A stretch of DNA of 49,926 nt from an uncultured Oscillibacter sp. Lineage in GTDB: Bacteria > Bacillota > Clostridia > Oscillospirales > Oscillospiraceae. The stretch covers positions 1-49,926 of the forward strand of contig URKI01000012.1 in assembly GCA_900548505.1 (NCBI GenBank). Reading direction: 5' to 3'. Below the pieces are notes generated by a model, which had not been told where the DNA came from, did not search any database, and saw only the letters and a list, made by a program, of their open reading frames with translations. The first letter of the stretch is position 1. The number at the start of each line of letters is the position of its first letter. Shown here piece by piece: positions 1 through 7,205 of this stretch. The position numbers and the translations under genes were made by a program.

Positions 1-198
1 TGGACGGCCCCACCGGGCCGCAGGGACTTCCCGGCCCAGCCGGAGCCACCGGGCCACAGGGGCCCCAGGGCGCGACCGGACCGACAGGCCCGCGGGGGGC
101 GGCAGGGGCCACCGGGCCCACCGGCCCTCAGGGCATCCGGGGCATGGACGGCCCCACCGGGCCGCAGGGACTTCCCGGCCCAGCCGGAGCCACCGGGC
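1..198 (+). repeat. 144-bp offset direct repeat in collagen stalk
   Basis: Bases 1-54 recur identically at 145-198, a shift of 144 bp or 48 residues (16 Gly-X-Y triplets). The contig breaks inside this repeat, so the true copy number upstream is unknown and may be collapsed. Confidence 0.85.
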
Positions 199-788
199 CG
201 CAGGGCCCCCAAGGAGTACCGGGTCCCACAGGCCCCCAGGGCATCCAAGGGATGGCGGGAGTGGCCGGACCAACCGGGGCCACAGGCCCCCAAGGCGTAC
301 CAGGTCCCACCGGGCCCCAGGGTATCCCCGGACCGGCTGGAGCCACAGGGCCCACAGGTCCTACCGGGCCTCAGGGCACGCCGCAGGACGACGTTTTTGC
401 ATCCTATTACTCCGACGTGGCCTCGGTGCCCAACAATACCCAGATCCCCCTGGACGAGCTGCTGAATGACCCTACCGGCAACATCACAGCGGTCAGTTCC
501 CAGCAGCTTCGCCTTCAGCCGGGCTATTACCGGGTATCATACGCGGTATCTGTCCTTCTGGCTACGCCTGGCTATCTTCAGGTGACTCCCGCTTTCGGCG
601 GCTTTGCCCGTATCGACCTGGGAATCTATTTCCGGACCTCCGGGAACAGCTCCACCGCCAACGGTGCCAGTACCTTTTCCTTTTATACCCCTGTCGCCAC
701 CAACTTTTCCCTAACCTATAACAGCGACGTGTCCGGTCGGAGCGTGCGCACCACACTGGATATTCAGAAACTCCGGCGCACACCCTGA
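3..788 (+). CDS. Collagen-like repeat surface protein (5' end missing)
   Basis: The frame is open from the window edge, so the N-terminus is lost; an internal ATG at 144 is not the real start. About 125 residues of uninterrupted Gly-X-Y triplets, rich in GPTGPQG and GATGPQG, form a collagen triple helix. A globular C-terminal domain of about 135 residues follows, rich in Thr, Ser, Tyr and beta-strand patterns, starting near TPQDDVFASYY. This is the layout of BclA/C1q-like bacterial collagens, where the C-terminal domain trimerises and the stalk stands out from a spore or cell surface. Surface location is inferred from the family, because the export signal is outside the window. The gene ends in a strong hairpin terminator and is not in an operon with the next gene. 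Confidence 0.85.
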   Translation, partial: DGPTGPQGLPGPAGATGPQGPQGATGPTGPRGAAGATGPTGPQGIRGMDGPTGPQGLPGPAGATGPQGPQGVPGPTGPQGIQGMAGVAGPTGATGPQGVPGPTGPQGIPGPAGATGPTGPTGPQGTPQDDVFASYYSDVASVPNNTQIPLDELLNDPTGNITAVSSQQLRLQPGYYRVSYAVSVLLATPGYLQVTPAFGGFARIDLGIYFRTSGNSSTANGASTFSFYTPVATNFSLTYNSDVSGRSVRTTLDIQKLRRTP

Positions 789-792
789 GCCC

Positions 793-838
793 GGCCCGGC
801 CGGGGCCCCTGCTCCGGCCGGGCCAGTTCTGATGTTTT
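793..838 (+). terminator. Intrinsic terminator of collagen-like gene
   Basis: Perfect 11-bp GC stem, GGCCCGGCCGG (793-803) with CCGGCCGGGCC (814-824) and a 10-nt loop, followed by a T run near 834-838. It lies directly after the stop codon at 788. Confidence 0.85.
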
Positions 839-913
839 TCTTACAATTACGCCCCGCCCTTGACTTGCCGCCGCCGCTTTGGCTATAATGTCCTGGAAAA
901 GGGGGCGGATGCC

Positions 914-1609
914 ATGGACGCGCAGATTCTGGTTGTGGACGACGAGCCGGAGATTGCCGATCTGGTAGAGGTCTATTTGAAGAGCGAGGGGTGCACCGTG
1001 TTCAAGTGCGGTACCGGCACCGAGGCGCTGGCCGTGGTGCGGAACCAGGCTCTGGACCTGGCCATCCTGGACGTGATGCTCCCCGACATCAGCGGCTTTA
1101 CCCTCTGCGGGGAAATCCGCAAGGAGCACCACTTCCCTGTACTCATGCTCACCGCCAAGGCGGAGGACATGGACAAGATCACCGGCCTCACCATCGGCGC
1201 AGACGACTACATTACCAAGCCCTTCAACCCGCTGGAGCTGATGGCCCGGGTCAAAGCCCAACTGCGCCGCTACACCCGCTACAACGAGGCCGACAAGGCC
1301 GGCGACTGCCGGGACATCATTGACTTCAACGGCCTGGTCATCAACCGGGCCACCCACGAGTGTACCCTCTACGACCGGGAGCTGGGCCTCACCCCCATCG
1401 AGTTTGACATTCTCTGGATGCTCTGTGAGAACCGGGGCCAGGTCATCTCCGCCGAGCGGCTCTTTGAGAGCGTGTGGGGGGAGAAATACCTGGACCGCAA
1501 TAATACCGTTATGGTTCATATCCGCCGCTTGCGGGAAAAAATGGGCGAGCCCTCCCGCAATCCCCGGTTCATTAAGACCGTCTGGGGCGTCGGCTACAAA
1601 ATTGACTAA
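914..1609 (+). CDS. OmpR/VanR-type response regulator, orphan
   Basis: A 231-residue two-component response regulator. The receiver domain (about 4-115) has the acidic pair D9/D10, phospho-acceptor D53 in AILDVMLPD, T80 and K102 in ITKPF. The C-terminal winged helix (about 130-230) has the OmpR/PhoB pattern ending in TVWGVGYKID. Overall it resembles VanR-family regulators. ATG 914 is chosen because AAAAGGGGGCGG lies 8-9 bases upstream; an in-frame start at 860 would add 18 residues that do not fit the family. No sensor kinase is adjacent: a terminator precedes it and a tRNA operon follows. Its partner and targets cannot be read here, and the VanR resemblance alone does not imply glycopeptide resistance. 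Confidence 0.88.
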   Translation: MDAQILVVDDEPEIADLVEVYLKSEGCTVFKCGTGTEALAVVRNQALDLAILDVMLPDISGFTLCGEIRKEHHFPVLMLTAKAEDMDKITGLTIGADDYITKPFNPLELMARVKAQLRRYTRYNEADKAGDCRDIIDFNGLVINRATHECTLYDRELGLTPIEFDILWMLCENRGQVISAERLFESVWGEKYLDRNNTVMVHIRRLREKMGEPSRNPRFIKTVWGVGYKID

Positions 1610-1627
1610 TTTTTTTGAAAAAAACAA

Positions 1628-1656
1628 TTGACAAAACGGGAATGATCGCGTATACT
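1628..1656 (+). promoter_or_regulatory. Consensus sigma-70/sigma-A promoter of tRNA operon
   Basis: TTGACA (1628-1633), 17-bp spacer, TATACT (1651-1656). It sits 34 bp upstream of the first tRNA. A small CCCTGT/ACAGGG hairpin (1665-1679) lies in the leader. Confidence 0.88.
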
Positions 1657-1689
1657 GAATCCTGCCCTGTCCGACAGGGGGTTTTCAAT

Positions 1690-1766
1690 GGCGGCATAGC
1701 TCAGTTGGCTAGAGCATGCGGTTCATACCCGCAGTGTCCCCGGTTCAAATCCAGGTGCCGCTACCA
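1690..1766 (+). tRNA. tRNA-Met (CAT), CCA encoded
   Basis: Full cloverleaf: acceptor stem 1690-1696 with 1756-1762 (one G-T wobble), anticodon stem TGCGG/CCGCA (1717-1721, 1729-1733), anticodon CAT at 1724-1726, T-loop GTTCAAAT and encoded CCA. The anticodon stem lacks the three G-C pairs of an initiator, so elongator Met is preferred. A lysidine-modified Ile tRNA with a CAT anticodon is the alternative. Confidence 0.9.
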
Positions 1767-1769
1767 AAT

Positions 1770-1797
1770 CCATGAAGCGCCTTAAGGCGCTTCATGG
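1770..1797 (+). other. Spacer stem-loop between tRNA-Met and tRNA-Glu
   Basis: Perfect 12-bp stem CCATGAAGCGCC (1770-1781) and GGCGCTTCATGG (1786-1797) with a TTAA loop and no T run. It probably marks a processing site in the tRNA precursor rather than a terminator. Confidence 0.6.
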
Positions 1798-1807
1798 AAC
1801 AAAACCT

Positions 1808-1882
1808 GGCCCGTTGGTCAAGTGGTTAAGACACGGCCCTTTCACGGCTGTAACATGGGTTCGAATCCCGTACGGGTCACCA
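1808..1882 (+). tRNA. tRNA-Glu (TTC), CCA encoded
   Basis: Acceptor stem GGCCCGT/ACGGGTC, anticodon stem CGGCC/GGCTG (1834-1838, 1846-1850), anticodon TTC at 1841-1843, T-arm GGGTTCGAATCCC and encoded CCA. Second gene of the three-tRNA operon. Confidence 0.93.
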
Positions 1883-1883
1883 T

Positions 1884-1919
1884 CCCATAAGACGCTGTGG
1901 CATCGCGGCGTCTTGTGGG
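1884..1919 (+). other. Spacer stem-loop between tRNA-Glu and tRNA-Val
   Basis: 12-bp stem CCCATAAGACGC (1884-1895) with GCGTCTTGTGGG (1908-1919), one T-G wobble, 12-nt loop and no T run. It is the same kind of precursor spacer as the one upstream. Confidence 0.55.
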
Positions 1920-1943
1920 TTCCCAAAAAAGAATATCCGATAT

Positions 1944-2020
1944 GGAGGCTTAGCTCAGCTGGTTAGAGCGCCTGCTTCACACGCAGGAGGTCACTGGTTC
2001 GAGTCCAGTAGTCTCCACCA
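1944..2020 (+). tRNA. tRNA-Val (CAC), CCA encoded
   Basis: Acceptor stem GGAGGCT/AGTCTCC (one G-T wobble), D-arm GCTCAGCTGGTTAGAGC, anticodon stem CCTGC/GCAGG, anticodon CAC at 1978-1980, T-arm CTGGTTCGAGTCCAG and encoded CCA. Confidence 0.93.
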
Positions 2021-2021
2021 A

Positions 2022-2062
2022 AAAGAACCTGATTTCGAAAGAAATCAGGTTCTTTTCTTTTT
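2022..2062 (+). terminator. Terminator of tRNA operon
   Basis: Perfect 15-bp stem, AAAGAACCTGATTTC (2022-2036) with its complement at 2041-2055, GAAA loop, followed by TTCTTTTT. It begins two bases after the Val CCA. Confidence 0.9.
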
Positions 2063-2232
2063 GCGCTCAGGTCCGGTTTGCGGTTTCCGGGAAATGCGAC
2101 GTGCCTTCTGAATCCCCGCTCTACATTATGTTCTGCGGCTTGCCAAGTGCCTTGCTGGGGGAGACCAAGGCGTTATCTTGCCGGGATACCGATTTTGCGG
2201 AATCTGGATCAGTCTGCTTGTGCTTAGTAATC

Positions 2233-2266
2233 GCCATCGGAGTATCCTTCGGGATACTCCGATGGC
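2233..2266. terminator. UUCG-capped stem-loop downstream of manA-like gene
   Basis: Perfect 15-bp stem GCCATCGGAGTATCC / GGATACTCCGATGGC closed by a TTCG tetraloop. It lies 26 bp past the 3' end of the minus-strand gene at 2293. There is no clear T run on either strand, so it may protect the 3' end of the mRNA rather than terminate on its own. Confidence 0.5.
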
Positions 2267-2292
2267 TTGAGCTTATGAAAGGATCTGCGTCA

Positions 2293-3378
2293 TCACACTG
2301 GTGCCTGAGGTCCGGAGAAACGGATGACGGAAAGTGGTTCATCGGCGGAAAGACGGATGGAAGGGCAGTCGGCAGGCACGAAGAACTGTTCTCCCGGGAA
2401 GAGGGGGAAGTGCCTGTCTTTACACAGGAGCTGCCCTTTTCCCTGCAGCACGAACAATCCGAAAAACTGCTCTGGAACAGGGAAATCCAGGCAGGACACC
2501 ACTTCCACCCGGTCCATTTGAAAATAAGGACAGGCTGCGTCATCCACCAGACGGATGATCCGCCCGTTGGCCCCCTGGTAGAGGTGCTTCGGCTCCATCA
2601 CGTATTTTTGCAGCAGCTGCTCGCGGCTCAGATGATCGCATCGGATCAGGGAGAACATGGCGTCGTAGCCGATCCCCAGATGGCAGATCTCGTCCGGCAC
2701 TACGCTGCCGGAAGCCGTTCTGCGTTCCAGCCGCAGCGTCAAATCGCTGGGCTCCTGAATTTCAAGGGCAAAGCAGCCTGCTCCCAGCGCGTGGGGAACG
2801 CCGCTTTCCACCAGCACCGTCTGCCCGGGGCTGGCCTCAAAGGCGTACATACACGCTAGAAGCTGGCCGGGATCTCCGCTTTCAAAGGCCCTCCGGAAGT
2901 CTGCCAGGGTCACATGCTCCCGAAGTCCCATATAAAAAACCGGAGGCTTCCCGTCGATCGTTCTTCCGGGGAGAAAATACCAGCACTCCGTCTTTCCGTA
3001 GGCGGAGTTCCAGAACCGCCGGGCTGCAGAACGATCCGGATGCACCTGCACATTCAGCCGCTCCGCTGTGTCCAGCAGCTTCAAAAGAACCCCGTAGTGG
3101 CAGCCATGGGCCTGCACAAAGGCTCGGCCTAAAAAACGATCGGGAGCGGCTGCGATCACATCCCGCAAAAAAAGAGAGGGCTGCTCCGCCTGCCGGCTCA
3201 GCCCCTGCTCTGGTACAGCCCCGGCACCGGCGGCCGGCGTTGTGGAGGCGATCCATGCCTCGGGATAATGATCGTCCCGCGGGTCTTTTTCTCCGTACAG
3301 CGCCCTGATCCGCTTTCCGCCCAAGTAGACACGCCATGCACCCGCATGATCCAGGCGAATGGGGTATAGGTTTGTCAC
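2293..3378 (-). CDS. Class I mannose-6-phosphate isomerase-like protein
   Basis: A 361-residue cupin-fold sugar-phosphate isomerase of the ManA class I type, which interconverts mannose-6-P and fructose-6-P in the cytoplasm. Family zinc-site motifs are visible: LNVQVHPD (about 109-116), and the GVPHALGAG and LEIQEPSDLTLR region (about 195-217), followed by a C-terminal cupin half. The start is GTG at 3378 with only a weak ribosome site. It faces the aldolase gene at 3599 across a 220-bp AT-rich promoter region that carries inverted repeats, suggesting joint control with that sugar operon. Substrate specificity within the family is not certain; it may act on another sugar phosphate of the neighbouring pathway. 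Confidence 0.78.
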   Translation of the reverse strand: MTNLYPIRLDHAGAWRVYLGGKRIRALYGEKDPRDDHYPEAWIASTTPAAGAGAVPEQGLSRQAEQPSLFLRDVIAAAPDRFLGRAFVQAHGCHYGVLLKLLDTAERLNVQVHPDRSAARRFWNSAYGKTECWYFLPGRTIDGKPPVFYMGLREHVTLADFRRAFESGDPGQLLACMYAFEASPGQTVLVESGVPHALGAGCFALEIQEPSDLTLRLERRTASGSVVPDEICHLGIGYDAMFSLIRCDHLSREQLLQKYVMEPKHLYQGANGRIIRLVDDAACPYFQMDRVEVVSCLDFPVPEQFFGLFVLQGKGQLLCKDRHFPLFPGEQFFVPADCPSIRLSADEPLSVIRFSGPQAPV

Positions 3379-3474
3379 CGTATCACCGTCCCAGCAGTTT
3401 TTATTTCATCATAGCACCAGGATGGTGGGGCGCCTATTGATAAATGATATAAATTTTCTTAACACACTTGTTGC

Positions 3475-3521
3475 AAATAATCAAAAAATGATTATTTAAT
3501 CAAAACAGTGTTGATTATAAC
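3475..3521. promoter_or_regulatory. Operator pair and -10 in manA-like/aldolase divergent promoter
   Basis: Inverted repeat AAATAATCA-N5-TGATTATTT (3475-3497) is followed by AATCAA-N7-TTGATT (3498-3516) and a -10-like TATAAC (3516-3521). The inner ATCA-N5-TGAT core matches an operator at 4534-4550, so one repressor, probably the DeoR protein encoded at 8816, may bind both. That assignment is inference. Confidence 0.55.
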
Positions 3522-3598
3522 ATGCGGCTGTGATATGTTAAGGTTGCTTCGAGAGGGATGCGACCCCTGAATTCGATCATAAAGGATGGTATAGAACT

Positions 3599-4429
3599 AT
3601 GGCGCTGGCAACATTACAAGAAGTCCTTTCCATCGCAGTGCAGAGCAACACTGCGATTCCGGGATTTAACATTGATAACATTGAGGGCACTGAGGCCATT
3701 ATGGATGCTGCGGAAGCAGAGCATTGTCCGGTGATCCTGACCGTGGGCCAGGGAGCCATCAAGGCAGGGCAGCTGGTGCATCTGGCTGATTTGGTCAAGC
3801 GGATCGCCCGGGAAAGCACGGTGCCGGTGGTGCTCCACCTGGATCACGGCATCAGTTATGAGCAGACCGTACAGTGTCTGCGTCTGGGATTTACCTCTGT
3901 GATGTATGACGGTTCCCATTATTCCCTGGAAGACAACATCCGGGAAAGCCAGGCTGTGGTTCGCAGCGCCCATGCGGTCGGCGTGTCTGTGGAGTGCGAA
4001 TTGGGTGCTATTTCCGGCGTAGAAGACGGAATTTCTCACAAAAATGTTAACCTGGTGGATGTGGACGAGGTTCGGGAGTTCATCTCCAAGGTGGACTGCG
4101 ACGCGCTGGCTGTGGGGATCGGCAATGCCCATGGCATGTACCAGGGTACACCGCACTTCGACTTTGACCGTCTCCAGGCGTGCCAAAAGCTTTCTCCTCC
4201 GCCGCTGGTTCTCCATGGCGGTTCTGGAACGCCGGACGACATGATCCGTCAGGCTATCAAGCTGGGTATCCGGAAAATCAATGTGGCCACTGAGCTGCGC
4301 ATGGCGTTTATGGAAGGCCTGGAGAGCACGGTGGGGCAGCGGGATTTCTATCAGATGTACCGGACTGCCAAGGAAAACATGACCGCTTTGGCCCGCCATA
4401 AGATCCAGTTGTTCCAGGGAAAACTGTGA
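3599..4429 (+). CDS. Class II (zinc) ketose-bisphosphate aldolase
   Basis: A 276-residue TIM-barrel aldolase of the Fba/GatY/KbaY family, which splits a ketose-1,6-bisphosphate into DHAP and an aldehyde phosphate. Catalytic D82 and zinc ligand H83 lie in LHLDHG; the other expected zinc ligands are E134 (VECELG), H178 (GNAHGMY) and H206 (VLHGGSG). The KINVATELR phosphate loop is present. The length is usual for the subfamily closer to tagatose- and sedoheptulose-type enzymes than to long FbaA. ATG 3599 follows AAAGGAT. It is first in a rightward series with a PfkB kinase and TctCBA transporter, each preceded by its own gap. Fructose-, tagatose- or another bisphosphate substrate cannot be distinguished from sequence. 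Confidence 0.85.
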   Translation: MALATLQEVLSIAVQSNTAIPGFNIDNIEGTEAIMDAAEAEHCPVILTVGQGAIKAGQLVHLADLVKRIARESTVPVVLHLDHGISYEQTVQCLRLGFTSVMYDGSHYSLEDNIRESQAVVRSAHAVGVSVECELGAISGVEDGISHKNVNLVDVDEVREFISKVDCDALAVGIGNAHGMYQGTPHFDFDRLQACQKLSPPPLVLHGGSGTPDDMIRQAIKLGIRKINVATELRMAFMEGLESTVGQRDFYQMYRTAKENMTALARHKIQLFQGKL

Positions 4430-4499
4430 TCCGGCTGGCGTTTGATTGGAATTGTCGGAACTAACAAAAACCTGCGTTTTTGTTTGGAGCTGTTTATAA

Positions 4500-4550
4500 T
4501 TTACAAACAAAAATGATTGTATTATAATGGTGGCAATCAAATAATGATTG
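4500..4550 (+). promoter_or_regulatory. Promoter and operator of PfkB kinase gene
   Basis: TTTACA (4500-4505), 17-bp spacer, TATAAT (4523-4528), then a palindrome CAATCA-N5-TGATTG (4534-4550) covering the expected transcription start. A further TGATTG half-site lies in the spacer at 4514-4519. The arrangement fits direct repression and repeats the core seen at 3475-3497. Confidence 0.7.
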
Positions 4551-4599
4551 AAACATGATTTATTCTCAAGAAATACGCACGCAAAGGACGGGGAATCGG

Positions 4600-5556
4600 T
4601 TGAAGAAGAAAATGCTTTGTGTGGGCGAGATGATGGCGGATCTGGTGGCTTTCCCTATTGAAAAGGTGCTGCTGGAAAGTGATTATCATCCCATGGACAG
4701 CTTTTGGGTCAAGACCGGCGGAGACGCCCACAACAACGCGGTGGATCTGGCACGGCTGGGCAACGATGTGATTTATATCGGACGGATCGGAAATGATATC
4801 TTTGCTCAAAACTGCCTCAATTCTCTGCGGCAGGCAGGCGTGAATACGGACTACGTGGTATTCTCCAGCTCGGCAGAGCAGGCCAAGTCCCTGATCCTGA
4901 TGGGGCACGGCGGCACCCGCACTTTTTATCAGAACTTCGGCAGCAGCGCGGAGCTGTGCTTTGAAGATATCGATCTGGATGTGCTGGATCAGGTGTCGGT
5001 GCTTCAGATCGGCGGAACCTTCCATATGGAGCGCTTTGACGGAGACGGGGCTGTCCGCCTGCTGCAGGAGGCGAAGAGCCGAGGCATCATCACGTCCTTG
5101 GATGTGACCATGGACCGGACCGGACGGTGGAACAGCCTGCTGGAGCCGTACTATCCGTACCTGGATTACTTCATGCCCAGCATCGAACAGGCTGTGGAGA
5201 TCACTAAGCGGGAACGCTTTGACGAGATGGCGGATTTCCTGCTGGAGCGGGGCGTCAAAAACGTCATCATCAAGGCCGGCAGCGACGGCGCATTCTTCAA
5301 AAACGCGCAGGAGGCCTTCTCCTGCGGCTGCTACAAGGTTCCTGTGGCAGACACCACGGGGGCGGGAGACGCGTTTGTTGCAGGCTATCTGGCTGCCATG
5401 CAGCGGGGATTCACCCCCCAGGAGGGCATGGAGTTCGCTACGGCCTGCTCGGCGCAGGTGATCCAGCAGGTGGGTGCCACCACCGGCATGAAGTCCTTCG
5501 AGGAGATCGTGGACTTTATCCGCCGCTCTCCCAAGCTGGAGATCACCCGGCACTGA
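4600..5556 (+). CDS. PfkB-family carbohydrate kinase
   Basis: A 318-residue ribokinase/PfkB-fold kinase that transfers phosphate from ATP to a sugar, sugar phosphate or nucleoside. The N-terminal signature GGDAHNNAVDLARLG (about 40-54) and the C-terminal DTTGAGDAF (251-259, catalytic Asp257 and anion hole) are intact. A TTG start at 4600 is chosen because AAAGGACGGGG (4583-4593) is correctly spaced; an ATG at 4555 overlaps the operator and has no ribosome site, and an ATG at 4612 is too far from it. The gene follows the class II aldolase, so a kinase making the aldolase substrate is plausible. The substrate is unknown. Confidence 0.82.
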   Translation: MKKKMLCVGEMMADLVAFPIEKVLLESDYHPMDSFWVKTGGDAHNNAVDLARLGNDVIYIGRIGNDIFAQNCLNSLRQAGVNTDYVVFSSSAEQAKSLILMGHGGTRTFYQNFGSSAELCFEDIDLDVLDQVSVLQIGGTFHMERFDGDGAVRLLQEAKSRGIITSLDVTMDRTGRWNSLLEPYYPYLDYFMPSIEQAVEITKRERFDEMADFLLERGVKNVIIKAGSDGAFFKNAQEAFSCGCYKVPVADTTGAGDAFVAGYLAAMQRGFTPQEGMEFATACSAQVIQQVGATTGMKSFEEIVDFIRRSPKLEITRH

Positions 5557-5626
5557 CCTTTCCCAAGCGCATTCCTCCCTTAGGGAGATTATAAAATTTA
5601 AACGAAGGCGAGAAAGGAAGATCCAC

Positions 5627-6637
5627 ATGAAAAGAAAACTGACCGCTCTGTTGTTGGCAGCACTGATGGTCTGCGGCAGCCTGGCCGGCTGCGGCAGCAA
5701 GACCACCCCCGAGGCTGAGGGTTCTGAGGGCGGCGACGCCCCTGCCGCCGAGAGCACCTATCCGGAAAAGGACATCACCGCTCTGGTCTACTGGGCGGCC
5801 GGCGGCACCACGGATACCTGCGTGCGCAGCGCCATCAATGCCATTCCCGACGACATGCTCTCCAAAAACATCATCGTCTCCAACGTTGCCGGCGGTTCCG
5901 GTCTGGTAGGCGCCACGCAGTTCGTCAACAGCGCAGCGGACGGTTATACCATCGGCGTGCTCAACTGCGACCTGGTCCTCAACCACGCACTGGGCAACAC
6001 CGATATCAGCTCTGATCAGTTTATCCCCCTGGCCTGCATCGAGCAGGACCCCTACCTGTTCCTGGTTCCCTCCGACGCTCCCTATGACACCTTTGAAGAG
6101 TTCGTGGACTATGTGAAGGCCAACCCCGGCACCCTCTCCGTGGGCGACACCGGCAGCGGTGCAGTGCCTCACCTGGTTTACACCGTGCTCAACAAGCAGC
6201 TGGGCCTGGACCTCAAGACGGTGGCCTATGACTCCTCCGCGGACAGCGTGATCGCCACCGTCAGCGGTGAGTGCGATGCCACCATCACGGCGCCCGGCGC
6301 TGCCGCCGGTCAGCTGGAGGCCGGAACCCTGAAGGCCATTGCCTGCTCCGGCGCCGAGCGGCTGGCTGCTTATCCCGATGTTCCCTGCATGAGCGAGAGC
6401 TATGAGGAACTCAAGGACATGAACATCCTCAGCTGGATCATGGTCGTGGCCCTCAAGGATACGCCCGCCGATGCAGTTTCCTACCTGCAGGAGATCTTCA
6501 CTGCTGCGGCGACCTCCGACGAGTACCGCGAGACGCTGGAGAGCCTCAGCTTCCAGGCGGTTCCCGCAATGGACAACGATGAGATGCTGCAGTTCGTTGC
6601 CGATCAGGCGGAATACTACGCCAGCGTCCTGGCATAA
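5627..6637 (+). CDS. tctC: TctC-type tricarboxylate substrate-binding lipoprotein
   Basis: A 336-residue extracytoplasmic solute receptor of the Bug/TctC family. It has a lipoprotein signal, KRKLTALLLAALMV then LAGC with Cys22 as the lipidated residue, a Ser/Glu-rich linker, and the family start YPEKDITALVYWAAGGTTDT (about 45-64). The family's two-lobed fold binds carboxylates through a conserved loop; VANVAGGSGLVGA-like and VGDTGSGAVPHL segments are visible. ATG 5627 follows AGGAAG. It is the first of tctC-tctB-tctA; a hairpin after it probably lowers expression of the membrane genes relative to the binding protein. Ligands in this family range from citrate to sugar acids. Confidence 0.88.
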   Translation: MKRKLTALLLAALMVCGSLAGCGSKTTPEAEGSEGGDAPAAESTYPEKDITALVYWAAGGTTDTCVRSAINAIPDDMLSKNIIVSNVAGGSGLVGATQFVNSAADGYTIGVLNCDLVLNHALGNTDISSDQFIPLACIEQDPYLFLVPSDAPYDTFEEFVDYVKANPGTLSVGDTGSGAVPHLVYTVLNKQLGLDLKTVAYDSSADSVIATVSGECDATITAPGAAAGQLEAGTLKAIACSGAERLAAYPDVPCMSESYEELKDMNILSWIMVVALKDTPADAVSYLQEIFTAAATSDEYRETLESLSFQAVPAMDNDEMLQFVADQAEYYASVLA

Positions 6638-6665
6638 ACGGTTTCCCTTGCGTATATGGACCAAA

Positions 6666-6696
6666 GGAGCCTCCATGAACCTCTCATGGAGGCTCC
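6666..6696 (+). terminator. Attenuator-like hairpin between tctC and tctB
   Basis: 13-bp perfect stem GGAGCCTCCATGA (6666-6678) and TCATGGAGGCTCC (6684-6696) with a 5-nt loop and only a weak T tract. It is suited to partial termination or 3' end stabilisation, keeping the binding protein in excess over the permease. Confidence 0.6.
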
Positions 6697-6740
6697 CTTA
6701 CTAAAAACCATTCCACCGAATTAGAAATGAAGAGGATTCT

Positions 6741-7193
6741 ATGAAAAAGTATGATATTACGATCTCCGCGATTTTAATGGTCGTCGCGGCGGGGCTTTTC
6801 ACAGCCTCCTCCGGACTTCCGGAAGTGGAAGGGGCAATCGGCGCCGGCACGTGGCCCCGTGTTCTGGCAGTGCTGCTGTTTTTGCTGTCGGCTCTGCTGA
6901 TGGTGCAGGCCCTTATGGGCCACTCCTCCAAGGAAGAGCCCTTTGACATTCACTCCGAGGGCTTCAAGCGCGTGCTCAAGGGCATCGGCATCATCCTCGT
7001 GTTCTGCGTGCTGCTGAAGTTCCTGGGCTTCATGCTGGCGTCGGCCTTTATGATTCCCGCCATTATGTACCTCATGGGGGAAAAACGAATCAAAGTGCTG
7101 GCGGGCCTGACGGTAGGCGTGCTGGTAGCCGTTTATCTGATTTTCTCTGTAGCACTGAGTCTGCCGCTGCTGCAGGGAAGCCTGTTCGTATAA
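6741..7193 (+). CDS. tctB: TctB-type small membrane subunit of tricarboxylate transporter
   Basis: A 150-residue membrane protein with four hydrophobic segments (about 6-24, 37-55, 80-100, 115-140), the size and layout of TctB/DUF1468. In the family it is the small integral membrane subunit that works with TctA; its exact role is not resolved. ATG 6741 follows AGAGGAT. It ends six bases before tctA, whose ribosome site overlaps its stop codon, so the two are translationally coupled. Confidence 0.85.
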   Translation: MKKYDITISAILMVVAAGLFTASSGLPEVEGAIGAGTWPRVLAVLLFLLSALLMVQALMGHSSKEEPFDIHSEGFKRVLKGIGIILVFCVLLKFLGFMLASAFMIPAIMYLMGEKRIKVLAGLTVGVLVAVYLIFSVALSLPLLQGSLFV

Positions 7194-7205
7194 GGAGGGA
7201 TGGAA

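Noticed and set aside
1..380. Repetitive short units that might suggest a CRISPR array
   Set aside because: They translate as uninterrupted Gly-X-Y triplets in one frame, with no spacers.
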